The translations under genes and the position numbers were made by a program. Below the pieces are notes generated by a model. That model was not told the DNA's origin. It did no database searches and worked only from the letters and a program-made list of their open reading frames with translations. A stretch of 49,508 nt of DNA from Streptomyces oryzae (GTDB lineage Bacteria; Actinomycetota; Actinomycetes; Streptomycetales; Streptomycetaceae), in contig NZ_JADKMA010000027.1 of assembly GCF_017676365.1 (NCBI RefSeq), forward strand, positions 1 through 49,508. Reading direction: 5' to 3'. This document shows positions 1 to 8,670 of this stretch, one piece after another. Within the stretch, counting starts at the first letter, position 1. Every line of letters begins with the position of its first letter.

Positions 1-14
1 GAGCCGGCTTGCGG

Positions 15-908
15 TCAGCCGTCCAGCATCACCGAGCGGGTGAGGCTGCGCGGGCTGTCCGGGTCGAGGCCTCGAACCCGTGCCCGCTCCAGCGCGACCC
101 GGTGGACCAGCACCAGATCGGCGAGCGGGTCACGGTCATGGCACACGAACTGCGCACCGGTCGCGGCCACCTCGCCCTCCAGCCCCTCCGGCGCCGCGCC
201 GAACAGCCAGGTGACCCGCCCGGGCGCGGCGATGGCTATCGGCCCGTGCCGGTACTCCATGGCGGGGTAGGACTCCGTCCAGCTCTGGGACGCCTCCCGC
301 ATCTTCAGTGCCGCCTCGTTGGCCAGGCCGAAGGTCCAGCCCGTGCCCAGGAAGGTGAACTGCTCGGCGTCCAGCCACTCCTGCGTCAGCGGGTCGGCCA
401 GCGCCGCCTCCGCTTCGCTCACCGGGCCCGCCAGATCCTCGCCGAGGTGTGCGCGCAGCAGCGCGAGGGCCGAGGTGGCGAAGCGGGTCTGCACCACGGA
501 CCTCTCGTCGGCGAACGGCAGCGCCACCGTCTCGTCCGACAGTGACGTCGCGGGGGTGTCCGGGTCGCCCAGCACCGTGACCGTGGGGATGCGGCCCCGC
601 ACCGTCTCCAGTACGCGGAGGACCTCCGTCGTGGTGCCGGAGCGGGTGATCGCCACCACCGCGTCATACCCCCGGGCCTCGCCGAGGAAGGCTTCCGAGG
701 CGGCGAAAGCGTCCGTCACGCCGAGCCCGGCCCGCTCGCGCAGCGCCGCGTATGACTGGGCCATGAACCATGAGGTCCCGCAGCCGACCACGGCGACGCG
801 GGCACCCGCCGCCGGGAGCGGGGTGTCGCCGGAACCGATCTTCGCCGCCGCCCGCCACGTCTCCGGCTGGCTGCGCAGCTCCTGCTCCATGTATGTGGTC
901 TCGCCCAT
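15..908 (-). CDS. SIS-domain phosphosugar-binding protein (GlmS/AgaS-like isomerase or deaminase)
   Basis: A 297-residue protein with two sugar-isomerase (SIS) folds, related to the isomerase half of GlmS and to AgaS-type amino-sugar deaminases. The first SIS domain has the phosphosugar loops GCGTSWF and RSGTTTE. The second has LGTGWTFGLANEAALKMRE followed by EYRHGP, which is typical of GlmS-like C-termini. There is no glutaminase domain, so it is probably a catabolic ketose/aldose phosphate enzyme rather than glucosamine synthase. The ATG at 908 has a GGAGG upstream; a second in-frame ATG lies six codons later. A perfect inverted repeat at 949-994 sits just upstream and is probably its operator. 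The gene ends 15 bases from the window edge, so further operon members may lie outside. The exact substrate cannot be told from sequence. Confidence 0.85.
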   Translation of the reverse strand: MGETTYMEQELRSQPETWRAAAKIGSGDTPLPAAGARVAVVGCGTSWFMAQSYAALRERAGLGVTDAFAASEAFLGEARGYDAVVAITRSGTTTEVLRVLETVRGRIPTVTVLGDPDTPATSLSDETVALPFADERSVVQTRFATSALALLRAHLGEDLAGPVSEAEAALADPLTQEWLDAEQFTFLGTGWTFGLANEAALKMREASQSWTESYPAMEYRHGPIAIAAPGRVTWLFGAAPEGLEGEVAATGAQFVCHDRDPLADLVLVHRVALERARVRGLDPDSPRSLTRSVMLDG

Positions 909-948
909 GCCTGGGGCCCCCTCCTGAACCGGAGCCCCTGGGATCCGG

Positions 949-994
949 TGCGTAAAGTTGCGTGAAATCTCTGACTTTCACGCAACTTTACGCA
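949..994. promoter_or_regulatory. Perfect 19-bp inverted repeat, likely operator of the SIS gene
   Basis: The left arm TGCGTAAAGTTGCGTGAAA (949-967) and its exact reverse complement (976-994) flank an 8-base spacer. Each arm carries two direct TGCGTRAA half-sites about 10 bases apart, so the element contains four half-sites and could bind a tetramer or two dimers. It lies 41-86 bases upstream of the SIS start codon and is AT-rich for this genome. There is no T-tract, so an operator is more likely than a terminator. DeoR- or LacI-type sugar regulators use sites of this kind; the actual regulator is not in the window. Confidence 0.75.
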
Positions 995-1044
995 GCCCCG
1001 TCGAAGCTGTCCATCCCACTCCCGGGTGAACGCCCTCCCCACGG

Positions 1045-1104
1045 CCCCCGACGGCCCGACCCCGACGGCCCAGCCTCCGACGGCTCGGCCCCGACAGCTC
1101 AGCC
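1045..1104. repeat. Degenerate 15-bp tandem repeat, four units
   Basis: Four imperfect copies of a 15-base unit around CCCCGACGGC run through the non-coding stretch upstream of the SIS gene and end at the stop codon of the DUF1203 gene. The copies diverge steadily, which suggests replication slippage. No function is evident. The rest of 995-1044 holds nothing I recognise. Confidence 0.45.
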
Positions 1105-1614
1105 CCCGGCCACTCTCCGCGTCTCCAGCTGGAAGCAGCCGAACTCGACCGCACGTACATGCACCGCTGCGACCCGGGGGTCGTCGTACAGCCGGGCCAG
1201 CCCCACTTCCAGCGGCGGCGTCCCTTCCCGCTCCTGGTCGAGCAGGAGACCGCCCAGGATCCGGCCCTCCGCCGAGTAGGCGCGCAGCACCCGTCGTTCG
1301 CCGCGCATGGTCTCGGGATACCTGCCGTCCCCGGCGCCCGCCCAGCCGCCGCAGTCGTCCGGATGGATGAAGACGGGCCCCACCTCGTCGTACGCGCCGG
1401 GGTCAGCGCCCGTCTCCTGGGCCCAGCGGCGCAGCGGTGCGTAGGAGACGAGGGCAAGGGTCTCGCCCGGTTTGCTCCGCTCCAGGCAGCAGCGCAGCGG
1501 GTTGTCGCCCTCCTCGTCCACCATCCGGCGCGGCGGGGCGCCCGCGTCGTCGCGTGTGCGCAGTTCGTCCAGTGTCCGGGGCGGGATCGCCCGTATTTCG
1601 TAGCTCCTGTTCAT
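1099..1614 (-). CDS. DUF1203 family protein
   Basis: A 171-residue cytoplasmic protein that follows the DUF1203 pattern from end to end. It opens with YEIRAIP and a leucine/arginine/aspartate-rich segment, has PLRCCLE followed by PGETLALVSYAP, then GPVFIHPDDC, then VLRAY, and ends with VAAVHVRAVEFGCFQLETRR. The family is small and widespread in bacteria with no established function. Two conserved cysteines near residue 45 and the PDDC cysteine could be redox- or metal-active, but that is guesswork. The ATG at 1614 gives a full-length match; its ribosome-binding site is weak. It is divergent from the beta-oxidation operon and shares the 1615-1803 intergenic region with it. Confidence 0.8.
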   Translation of the reverse strand: MNRSYEIRAIPPRTLDELRTRDDAGAPPRRMVDEEGDNPLRCCLERSKPGETLALVSYAPLRRWAQETGADPGAYDEVGPVFIHPDDCGGWAGAGDGRYPETMRGERRVLRAYSAEGRILGGLLLDQEREGTPPLEVGLARLYDDPRVAAVHVRAVEFGCFQLETRRVAGG

Positions 1615-1733
1615 GCGCCCAGGCTGCGTCGGCCGGCGGTCAGGTGCTGGCGGCTTTCGGCCGTGGCGTTCAGGCGGCGTGCAGTGGGTGCCGGAGGGGC
1701 CGCCGACACCTTCCGGCGTCCCCTCCGGAGGGC

Positions 1734-1789
1734 TTGTGGATTGGCGGGGCTGTCCATAGCATCGCCGGTGTTACATCAGTTGTGTCACA
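1734..1789 (+). promoter_or_regulatory. Candidate promoter and operator of the beta-oxidation operon
   Basis: A -35-like TTGTGG (1734-1739) and a -10-like TAGCAT (1757-1762) are spaced by 17 bases, predicting a start near 1769. Immediately there, two copies of the self-complementary heptamer TGTNACA, TGTTACA (1769-1775) and TGTCACA (1783-1789), lie 14 bases apart, a little more than one helical turn. Bound protein would block the promoter. This is a prediction from motif spacing only; the binding protein is unknown. Confidence 0.4.
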
Positions 1790-1803
1790 GTGCTGGGGGC
1801 CGG

Positions 1804-2982
1804 ATGGCAGCAGCGGAAGAACACGCCGGAGCCGCCGCCGGGGGCCCACTGGCCGGGGTACGGGTCGTGGAGCTGGCCGGGATCGGTCCTGGCCCGTTCG
1901 CCGCGATGACGCTGGCCGACCTGGGCGCCGACGTCGTCCGCGTCGACCGGCCCGGAGGCGGCGCGCTCGCCGTCGCGCCGGAGTACGACGTCACCAACCG
2001 CAACAAGCGCTCCGTGGTCCTGGACCTCAAGCAGCAGGCGGGAGTTGCCGCCGCCCTCTCCCTCGCCGAGCGCGCCGACGTGCTGGTCGAGGGGTTCCGG
2101 CCCGGCGTGGCCGAGCGGCTCGGCGTCGGCCCCGAGGTCTGCCTCGCCCGCAATCCGCGCCTGGTGTACGGCCGGATGACCGGCTGGGGCCAGGGCGGGC
2201 CGCTGGCCCAGCGGGCGGGGCACGACATCGGCTACATCGCGGTCACCGGTGCCCTCGGTATGACGGGACCGGCGGCGGGCCCGCCCGTCGCACCCGGAAA
2301 TCTGCTGGGCGACTACGCCGGCGGCTCCCTCTATCTCGTCATCGGCATCCTGGCCGCGCTGCACCACGCGCGTGGGCCGCAGGGCGCGGGACAGGTCGTG
2401 GACGCGGCGATCGTGGACGGCACCAGCCACCTCACAGCGATGATCCAGGGCCTGCTGGCGGCGGGCAGCTGGCGGGACCGGCGCGAGGCCAACCTGCTGG
2501 ACGGCGGCTGTCCCTTCTACGGCACCTACGCCACCTCCGACGGCGGATTCATGGCCGTCGGCGCCCTGGAGCCCGCGTTCTACGCGGAGTTCGTGCGGCT
2601 GCTCGGCATCGCGGACGAGGCGCCGCCCCGGGAGGACACCGCCGCCTGGGGAGAGCTGCGGGAGCTGATCGCCGCCCGGTTCGCGTCCCGTACCCGCGCG
2701 GAATGGACGGAGATCTTCCAGGACACGGACGCCTGCGTCGCCCCCGTGCTGTCGCTGACCGAGGCGCCCTCCCACCCGCACCTGGCGGCGCGCGGCACCT
2801 ACGTCGAACACAGCGGCATCACCCAGCCGGCCCCGGCACCCCGGTTCTCCGTGACGCCCACCCGTATCGCCAACGGCCCCGCCGAGCCGGGCGCGCGCAC
2901 GGCGGAGGTCGCCCGCGACTGGGACGTACCGGCACTGACCGCATCCGCCGCACCGCGCGAAGGAGACCAGCCCACCCCATGA
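1804..2982 (+). CDS. CaiB/BaiF family III CoA-transferase, alpha-methylacyl-CoA racemase-like
   Basis: A 392-residue enzyme expected to invert the 2-methyl centre of branched acyl-CoAs, so that they can be oxidised by an S-specific dehydrogenase. The N-terminus has the racemase signature VVELAGIGPGPFAAMTLADLGADVVRVDRP. The racemase catalytic pair is visible: His140 in AGHDIGY and Asp170 in LLGDYAGGS, thirty residues apart as in the mycobacterial enzyme. DGGCPFYGTY follows. The reading frame is open much further upstream, but homology begins at the ATG at 1804, which has a G-rich ribosome-binding site. Its stop overlaps the start of the next gene by four bases (ATGA), so the two are translationally coupled. 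A family III CoA-transferase is the alternative, but the His/Asp pair favours racemase. Confidence 0.85.
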   Translation: MAAAEEHAGAAAGGPLAGVRVVELAGIGPGPFAAMTLADLGADVVRVDRPGGGALAVAPEYDVTNRNKRSVVLDLKQQAGVAAALSLAERADVLVEGFRPGVAERLGVGPEVCLARNPRLVYGRMTGWGQGGPLAQRAGHDIGYIAVTGALGMTGPAAGPPVAPGNLLGDYAGGSLYLVIGILAALHHARGPQGAGQVVDAAIVDGTSHLTAMIQGLLAAGSWRDRREANLLDGGCPFYGTYATSDGGFMAVGALEPAFYAEFVRLLGIADEAPPREDTAAWGELRELIAARFASRTRAEWTEIFQDTDACVAPVLSLTEAPSHPHLAARGTYVEHSGITQPAPAPRFSVTPTRIANGPAEPGARTAEVARDWDVPALTASAAPREGDQPTP

Positions 2983-4181
2983 AGCAGCAGACGAACGGGC
3001 AGACCAACCCGCAGACGAACCGGCAGACCCACCGGCAGCTGAAGCGGCAGATCTTCACCGAGGATCACGACGCGTTCCGGCAGACCGTGCGCACCTTCCT
3101 GGCCAAGGAGGTGGAGCCCTACTACGCGCAGTGGGAGCAGGACGGCGTCGTCTCCCGCGAGGTGTGGCTCGCGGCAGGCAGACAGGGGCTGCTGGGGATC
3201 GCGGTGCCGGAGGAGTACGGCGGCGGGGGCGAGCCCGACTTCCGCTACGCCGCAGTGCTCGCCGAGGAGTTCACCCGCGCGGGTGCTCCGGGTCTGGCCA
3301 TCGGGCTGCACAACGACATCGTCGGCCCCTACCTCACCGGGCTGGCGACGGACGAGCAGAAGCAGCGCTGGCTGCCCGGGTTCTGCACCGGCGAGACCAT
3401 CACCGGGATCGCCATGACCGAGCCGGGCGCCGGCTCCGATCTGCAGGGGATCCGCACCACGGCTCAGGACAAGGGCGACCACTGGCTGCTGAACGGCTCG
3501 AAGACGTTCATCTCCAACGGCATCCTCGCCGACCTGGTCGTCGTCGTGGCCAGGACGACGCCCGAGGGCGGCGCGCACGGGCTGAGCCTGCTCGTGGTCG
3601 AGCGCGGCATGGCGGGCTTCGAGCGGGGCCGCAACCTGGACAAGATCGGCCAGAAGGCGCAGGACACCGCCGAGCTGTTCTTCAGCGACGTACGCGTGCC
3701 CAAGGAGAATCTGCTGGGCGAGCTCAACGGCGCCTTCGGGCACCTGATGACCAATCTGGCGCAGGAGCGGATGGCCATCGCCGTCGCCGGGATCGCCGGG
3801 GCCGAGCAGCTGCTGGAGCTCACCACCGCGTACGTCAAGGAGCGCACCGCGTTCGGCCGGCCGCTCGCCAAGCTCCAGCACATCCGCTTCGAGATCGCCG
3901 AACTGGCCACCGAGTGCGCCGTCACCCGCGCCTTCCTGGACCGCTGTATCGAGGAGCACGCCAGGGGCGAACTGGACGCGGTGCACGCCTCCATGGCCAA
4001 GTGGTGGGCCACCGAGCTGCAGAAGCGCGCCGCCGACCGCTGCCTCCAACTGCACGGCGGCTACGGCTATATGAGTGAGTACAGCGTGGCCAGGGCGTTC
4101 ACCGACGGCCGTATCCAGACCATCTACGGCGGGACCACCGAAATCATGAAGGAGATCATCGGACGGTCCCTGCTGAACTGA
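2979..4181 (+). CDS. Acyl-CoA dehydrogenase, long-chain/isovaleryl type
   Basis: A 400-residue FAD enzyme that introduces the 2,3-double bond in the first beta-oxidation step. The core runs from about residue 26 ([16 protein letters not shown]). It contains the FAD/substrate loop [15 protein letters not shown] and ends in [13 protein letters not shown] and [19 protein letters not shown]. The usual C-terminal catalytic Glu of short/medium-chain enzymes is Gly here (IYGG). The base is probably Glu263 in LAQERMAIA, as in long-chain and isovaleryl-CoA dehydrogenases. The ATG at 2979 has AAGGAG upstream and overlaps the previous stop. The first 25 residues are an unusual QTN-rich extension encoded by a tandem repeat. 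Its partner would be electron-transfer flavoprotein, not encoded here. Confidence 0.93.
   Translation: MKQQTNGQTNPQTNRQTHRQLKRQIFTEDHDAFRQTVRTFLAKEVEPYYAQWEQDGVVSREVWLAAGRQGLLGIAVPEEYGGGGEPDFRYAAVLAEEFTRAGAPGLAIGLHNDIVGPYLTGLATDEQKQRWLPGFCTGETITGIAMTEPGAGSDLQGIRTTAQDKGDHWLLNGSKTFISNGILADLVVVVARTTPEGGAHGLSLLVVERGMAGFERGRNLDKIGQKAQDTAELFFSDVRVPKENLLGELNGAFGHLMTNLAQERMAIAVAGIAGAEQLLELTTAYVKERTAFGRPLAKLQHIRFEIAELATECAVTRAFLDRCIEEHARGELDAVHASMAKWWATELQKRAADRCLQLHGGYGYMSEYSVARAFTDGRIQTIYGGTTEIMKEIIGRSLLN
2988..3047 (+). repeat. Five-unit 12-bp tandem repeat encoding a QTNx-type N-terminal extension
   Basis: Five imperfect 12-base units starting CAGACGAACGGG lie directly inside the 5' end of the acyl-CoA dehydrogenase gene, at 2988, 3000, 3012, 3024 and 3036. 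In frame they encode [16 protein letters not shown] and QLKR. The units become progressively less similar toward the conserved enzyme core. This is a coding minisatellite that changes N-terminus length in four-residue steps. Confidence 0.8.
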
Positions 4182-4239
4182 GCCTTCCTTCCGCCCCCCG
4201 GGATCCCTCTCCCCGTACCGCTACGAAAGGCACACCCTC

Positions 4240-5454
4240 GTGAGCTCAGAAGCGTTCGTGTACGAGGCCATCCGCACCCCGCGCGGGCGCGGCAAGGCCA
4301 ACGGCGCCCTGCACGGCACCAAGCCCGTCGATCTCGTCGTCGGCCTGATCGGCGAGCTGCGCCGCCGGATGCCGGAGGTGGATCCGCAGGCGATCGACGA
4401 CATCGTGCTCGGCGTGGTCAGTCCCATCGGCGACCAGGGCTCGGACATCGCCAAGATCGCCGCCATCGCGGCCGGGCTGCCGGACACCGTCGCAGGCGTC
4501 CAGGAGAACCGCTTCTGTGCCTCCGGGCTGGAAGCGGTCAACATGGCCGCGGCCAAGGTCCGCTCCGGCTGGGAGGACCTGGTGCTGGCGGGCGGTGTGG
4601 AGTCCATGTCGCGGGTGAAGATGGGCTCGGACGGCGGCGCCTGGTTCAACGACCCGATGACCAGCTTCGAGACCGGTTTCGTCCCGCAGGGCATCGGTGC
4701 CGACCTCATCGCCACCCTGGAGGGCTTCAGCCGCCGCGACGTGGACGAGTACGCGGCACGCTCGCAGGAGCTGGCCGCGCACGCGTGGAAGGAGGGCAGG
4801 TTCGAGCGCTCCGTGGTGCCGGTACGGGACCGCAACGGGCTCACCGTGCTCGACCACGACGAGCACATCCGTCCCGGCACCACCGCCGACACCCTCGCAG
4901 GGCTCGAGCCGTCGTTCGCCGCCATCGGGGACATGGGCGGGTTCGACGCCGTCGCGCTGCAGAAGTACCACTGGGTCGAGAAGATCGACCATGTGCACCA
5001 CGCGGGCAACTCCTCGGGCATCGTGGACGGTTCGGCGCTGGTCGCCATCGGCAGCGAGGAGGTCGGCAGGCGGTACGGGCTGCGCCCGCGTGCGCGTATC
5101 GTCTCCGCAGCCGTCTCGGGTGCTGACCCGACCATCATGCTGACCGGTCCTGCGCCCGCCTGCCGCAAGGCCCTCGCGAAGGCCGGGCTGACGGTGGACG
5201 ACATCGCCGTCGCGGAGATGAACGAGGCCTTCGCGGCGGTGGTGTTGCGGTTCGCACGGGACATGGAGCTCCCGCTGGAGAAGGTGAATGTCAACGGCGG
5301 TGCCATCGCCATGGGGCATCCGCTCGGTGCCACCGGGGCGATGCTGCTCGGTACGTGCATCGATGAGCTGGAGCGCACGGATCAGCGGTACGGGCTGGTC
5401 ACGCTCTGCGTCGGTGGAGGGATGGGGATCGCCACTGTGATCGAACGCCTGTAG
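4240..5454 (+). CDS. Acetyl-CoA C-acyltransferase (thiolase II type, FadA role)
   Basis: A 404-residue thiolase that cleaves 3-ketoacyl-CoA with CoA in the last beta-oxidation step. All active-site elements are present: nucleophilic Cys93 in [13 protein letters not shown], the NEAFA loop, His360 in [15 protein letters not shown], and the second cysteine Cys390 in LCVGGGMG. Length and motif spacing are normal. The GTG at 4240 is chosen because homology starts at once and GAAAGG precedes it. It lies 58 bases after the dehydrogenase and 80 bases before the FadB-type gene, so it is probably co-transcribed. Pairing with a fusion hydratase/dehydrogenase supports a degradative rather than biosynthetic role. 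Confidence 0.95.
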   Translation: MSSEAFVYEAIRTPRGRGKANGALHGTKPVDLVVGLIGELRRRMPEVDPQAIDDIVLGVVSPIGDQGSDIAKIAAIAAGLPDTVAGVQENRFCASGLEAVNMAAAKVRSGWEDLVLAGGVESMSRVKMGSDGGAWFNDPMTSFETGFVPQGIGADLIATLEGFSRRDVDEYAARSQELAAHAWKEGRFERSVVPVRDRNGLTVLDHDEHIRPGTTADTLAGLEPSFAAIGDMGGFDAVALQKYHWVEKIDHVHHAGNSSGIVDGSALVAIGSEEVGRRYGLRPRARIVSAAVSGADPTIMLTGPAPACRKALAKAGLTVDDIAVAEMNEAFAAVVLRFARDMELPLEKVNVNGGAIAMGHPLGATGAMLLGTCIDELERTDQRYGLVTLCVGGGMGIATVIERL

Positions 5455-5534
5455 TTGCGGCCGCTGTTCACCCGCCGGACCCTCGCCGTCGTGGCTGCGT
5501 GCCGCTGCGGCGGACATCTGCTTGGAGATCACCC

Positions 5535-7736
5535 ATGCCTGAACCCACTGAATCGTCGGCCATCCGCTGGGACAAGGACAGCGCCGGGATCGTCACGCTG
5601 ACCTTCGACGACCCCGACCAGTCCGCGAACACCATGAACGCGGCCTTCCAGACCTCCCTCACCGCGATCGCCGACCGGCTGGAGGCCGAGAAGGACGAGG
5701 TGCGGGGCGTCATCATGACCTCCGCCAAGAAGACCTTCTTCGCCGGCGGCGACCTGCGGCTGCTCATCCAGGCACGCCCCGAGAACGCCCAGGAGGTCTT
5801 CGACAACGGGATGCGCATCAAGCGCGATCTGCGCCGTATCGAGACCCTCGGCATCCCGGTCGTCGCGGCCGTCAACGGGGCGGCGCTCGGCGGCGGGCTG
5901 GAGATCGCGCTGGCCTGCCACCACCGCGTCGCGCTCGATGCGCAGGGATCCAAGATCGGCTGCCCGGAGGCCACGCTGGGGCTGCTCCCGGCCGGCGGCG
6001 GTGTCACCCGTACGGTACGGCTGCTCGGCATCACCGACGCGCTGCTGAACGTGCTGCTCCAGGGGCAGCAGTACCACCCGGCCAAGGCCAAGGAGATCGG
6101 CCTGGTCCATGAGGTCGTACAGACGCCCGAGGAGATGCTGGCCGCAGCCCGCGCCTTCATCGAGGCCAACCCCGCCTCGCAGCAGCCCTGGGACGTCAAG
6201 GGCTACAAGATCCCCGGCGGGACCCCTTCGCACCCCAAGTTCGCGGAGAACCTGCCGGCGTTCCCCGCCAACCTGAAGAAGCAGACGGCAGGTGCGCCCT
6301 ATCCGGCGCAGCGCAACATCCTGGCCGCCGCCGTGGAGGGCGCCCAGGTGGACTTCGAGACCGCGCAGGTGATCGAGGCCCGCTACTTCGTTGAGCTGGC
6401 CTGCGGGCAGATCTCCAGCAACATGATCCAGGCGTTCTTCTTCGACCTCCAGGCCGTCAACGCGGGCCGCAGCAGGCCCCAGGGGATCCCCGAGCGCAAG
6501 GTCGAAAAGGTCGCCGTGCTGGGCGCCGGCATGATGGGCGCCGGGATCGCCTACTCCTGTGCGAAGGCGGGGATCGACGTCGTCCTCAAGGACCTCACCC
6601 AGGAAGCGGCCGAGAAGGGGAAGGCGTATTCGGCGGGCCTGCTGGAGAAGGCGCTCTCGCGCGGGAAGACCACCGAGGCCAAGCGGGACAAGCTGCTGGC
6701 GCGGATCACCCCCACCGCCGACCCGAAGGCCGTGGCCGGCTGCGACGCGGTGATCGAGGCGGTGTTCGAGGACCCCGCGCTCAAGCACAAGGTGTTCCAG
6801 GAGATCCAGCACATCGTGGCGCCCGATGCGCTGCTGTGCTCCAACACTTCCACCCTGCCGATCACCTCGCTCGCCGAAGGAGTGGAGCGCCGGGCCGACT
6901 TCATCGGACTGCACTTCTTCTCACCCGTCGACAAGATGCCGCTGGTCGAGATCATCAAGGGCAAGGAGACCGGCGCCGAGGCGCTGGCCCGCGCCTTCGA
7001 CCTCGTACGGCAGATCCGGAAGACACCCATCGTGGTCAACGACTCCCGCGGCTTCTTCACCTCACGTGTCATCGGCCACTTCATCAACGAGGGCGTCGCA
7101 CTGCTGGCCGAGGGCGTGGATCCGGCAACCGTGGAGCAGGCAGCGGCGCAGGCCGGCTACCCGGCCAAGGTGCTCTCCCTGATGGACGAGCTCACCCTCA
7201 CCCTGCCGCGCAGGATCCGCGACGAGACGCGGCAGGCCCTGCGCGCCGAGGGCAGGGAACTGCCCGCGCATCCGGCCGATGCCGTACTCGACCGGATGGT
7301 GGACGAGTTCGGCCGCACCGGGCGCAGCGCAGGCGCCGGGTTCTACGACTACGACGAGAACGGCAAGCGCGTCGGGCTGTGGCCCGGCCTGCGGGAGCAT
7401 TTCGTCAAGGAAGGCACGAGCACGAAGGAGGGGGACACCGGCATTCCGCTGCGGGACATGCAGGAGCGGATGCTCTTCTCCGAGGCGCTGGACACCGTCC
7501 GGCTGTTCGAGGAGGGCGTGCTCACCACCGTGGCCGACGCCAACATCGGCTCCATCATGGGCATCGGCTTCCCCGCCTGGACGGGTGGCGTGATCCAGTA
7601 CATCAATGGCTACGAGGGCGGGCTGCCCGGCTTCGTCGCCCGCGCCCGCGAGTTGGGCGAGCGGTACGGGGAACGGTTCGCGGTGTCGGCGCTGCTGGAG
7701 GAGAAGGCCGCCAGGGGCGAGACCTTCAGCGACTGA
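5535..7736 (+). CDS. fadB: Bifunctional enoyl-CoA hydratase / 3-hydroxyacyl-CoA dehydrogenase (FadB type)
   Basis: A 733-residue fusion enzyme for the two middle beta-oxidation reactions. Residues about 1-260 are a crotonase domain with the oxyanion loop NGAALGGGLEIALACHH and the PEATLGLLPAGGG catalytic segment. From about residue 325 comes the NAD-binding fold KVAVLGAGMMGAGIAY. The dehydrogenase catalytic His is near residue 460 in HFFSPVDKMPLVEII, followed by two C-terminal dehydrogenase domains. The ATG at 5535 is chosen over an in-frame GTG/ATG twelve codons earlier because GGAG sits eight bases before it and homology begins there. It is the last gene of the operon and converges on the MerR gene 31 bases later, with no obvious terminator between them. 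Confidence 0.95.
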   Translation: MPEPTESSAIRWDKDSAGIVTLTFDDPDQSANTMNAAFQTSLTAIADRLEAEKDEVRGVIMTSAKKTFFAGGDLRLLIQARPENAQEVFDNGMRIKRDLRRIETLGIPVVAAVNGAALGGGLEIALACHHRVALDAQGSKIGCPEATLGLLPAGGGVTRTVRLLGITDALLNVLLQGQQYHPAKAKEIGLVHEVVQTPEEMLAAARAFIEANPASQQPWDVKGYKIPGGTPSHPKFAENLPAFPANLKKQTAGAPYPAQRNILAAAVEGAQVDFETAQVIEARYFVELACGQISSNMIQAFFFDLQAVNAGRSRPQGIPERKVEKVAVLGAGMMGAGIAYSCAKAGIDVVLKDLTQEAAEKGKAYSAGLLEKALSRGKTTEAKRDKLLARITPTADPKAVAGCDAVIEAVFEDPALKHKVFQEIQHIVAPDALLCSNTSTLPITSLAEGVERRADFIGLHFFSPVDKMPLVEIIKGKETGAEALARAFDLVRQIRKTPIVVNDSRGFFTSRVIGHFINEGVALLAEGVDPATVEQAAAQAGYPAKVLSLMDELTLTLPRRIRDETRQALRAEGRELPAHPADAVLDRMVDEFGRTGRSAGAGFYDYDENGKRVGLWPGLREHFVKEGTSTKEGDTGIPLRDMQERMLFSEALDTVRLFEEGVLTTVADANIGSIMGIGFPAWTGGVIQYINGYEGGLPGFVARARELGERYGERFAVSALLEEKAARGETFSD

Positions 7737-7767
7737 CCGGTCGGTATGTGCCAGCCGGGCCCCGCCG

Positions 7768-8550
7768 TCACTCCGCCGCGGGGTCCGGGCCGTTCACGGA
7801 GGGGAAGACCTGGCGCAGCTCCTCCTTCATGGAGCGCTGGAAGGCCGTCAACAGGGCCTGCACCACCATCGGCTGCATATGCGCGGAGAGCGACTTCATC
7901 CGCTTCAGCCGGTCCTGGTCCGGCTCCAGCTCCTGGTAGGGGTCCCACACCTCCTGCTTGAACAGCCTGCTCAGCTCCCGTGCGGCCGAGCGGGTGTGCT
8001 CGATCATCACCTCGCGCGCCGCCAGGATCGCCTCCTGTGAGATCGGTACGTCCAGCAGCCGCACCCCGAGCTGCACCAGTGCCGGATCGACGCGGAAGAT
8101 GTCCGGGTCGTCCGTGGGGGCGAGGACGCTCATCGCCTCCAGCCGCTTGAGGTCGTCGTCGGTCAGCTCCCGGCCCACCCGGCCCTCCAGTTGGGCCCGC
8201 GTCGTCTCGTCCACCGTGTCCGGCATCCAGGAGGCGACGACCGCGCGGTGGATCGCCAGGTCGTGGGCGCTGATGTCGTCGGGGAGGCGTTGCAGATAGC
8301 GCTCGATGGCCGCCAGTGTCATGCCCTGGTTCTGCAACTCCTCGATGAGCGCCAGCCGGGAGAGGTGCTCGGGGCCGTACCGTCCGACACGGCGGGGGCC
8401 GATCGTGGGCGGCGGCAGCAGGCCCCGCGTGCTGTAGAAACGGACCGTACGTACGGTCACGCCCGCGCGGGCCGCGAGCTGGTCGACGGTGAGCTCGTCG
8501 GTGGTGAGCCGGCCGGTGGGCTCGCCCGCCGGCCCGTCCTGTCGCTGCAT
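7768..8550 (-). CDS. MerR-family transcriptional regulator
   Basis: A 260-residue regulator. Residues about 20-90 are a MerR winged helix: LTVDQLAARAGVTVRTVRFYSTRGLLPPP, then GRYGPEHLSRLALIEELQNQGMTLAAIERYL. The remaining 170 residues are a long effector or oligomerisation domain, larger than in metal-sensing MerR proteins and without a cysteine cluster, so a small-molecule or acyl-CoA ligand is more likely. The ATG at 8550 is preferred to a GTG seven codons upstream because GAGAGGGG precedes it. It is divergent from the acyl-CoA synthetase and convergent with the beta-oxidation operon, so it may control one or both. Confidence 0.88.
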   Translation of the reverse strand: MQRQDGPAGEPTGRLTTDELTVDQLAARAGVTVRTVRFYSTRGLLPPPTIGPRRVGRYGPEHLSRLALIEELQNQGMTLAAIERYLQRLPDDISAHDLAIHRAVVASWMPDTVDETTRAQLEGRVGRELTDDDLKRLEAMSVLAPTDDPDIFRVDPALVQLGVRLLDVPISQEAILAAREVMIEHTRSAARELSRLFKQEVWDPYQELEPDQDRLKRMKSLSAHMQPMVVQALLTAFQRSMKEELRQVFPSVNGPDPAAE

Positions 8551-8670
8551 CTGCCGCGCCCCTCTCACCACGGCACCACGGGGGTGCCGACCGTACCGAT
8601 CACGTTCAACAGTATTGCTGTCTCACCACTCCTGTGAAACCTTCGGCCCACCTTCACGCGCGGAGGAGCC
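8551..8670. promoter_or_regulatory. Divergent promoter region between MerR gene and acyl-CoA synthetase
   Basis: This 120-base gap must hold both promoters. Its middle (about 8600-8630) is AT-rich for the genome and contains the imperfect dyad ACAGTATTGCTGT (8610-8622). MerR proteins usually bind dyads between widely spaced -35 and -10 boxes. I cannot assign the boxes with confidence. Confidence 0.35.

Noticed and set aside
949..994. Inverted repeat as an intrinsic terminator or DasR site
   Set aside because: It is AT-rich with no T-tract, lies upstream of a gene start, and does not resemble the DasR consensus.
1437..2978. Long open frame extending the acyl-CoA dehydrogenase upstream by 514 codons
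   Set aside because: It runs out of phase through the racemase gene, is Arg/Pro-rich, and the ATG at 2979 has the ribosome-binding site and the family N-terminus.
2988..3047. Tandem repeats as a CRISPR array
   Set aside because: Units are 12 bases with no spacers and lie in frame inside a gene.
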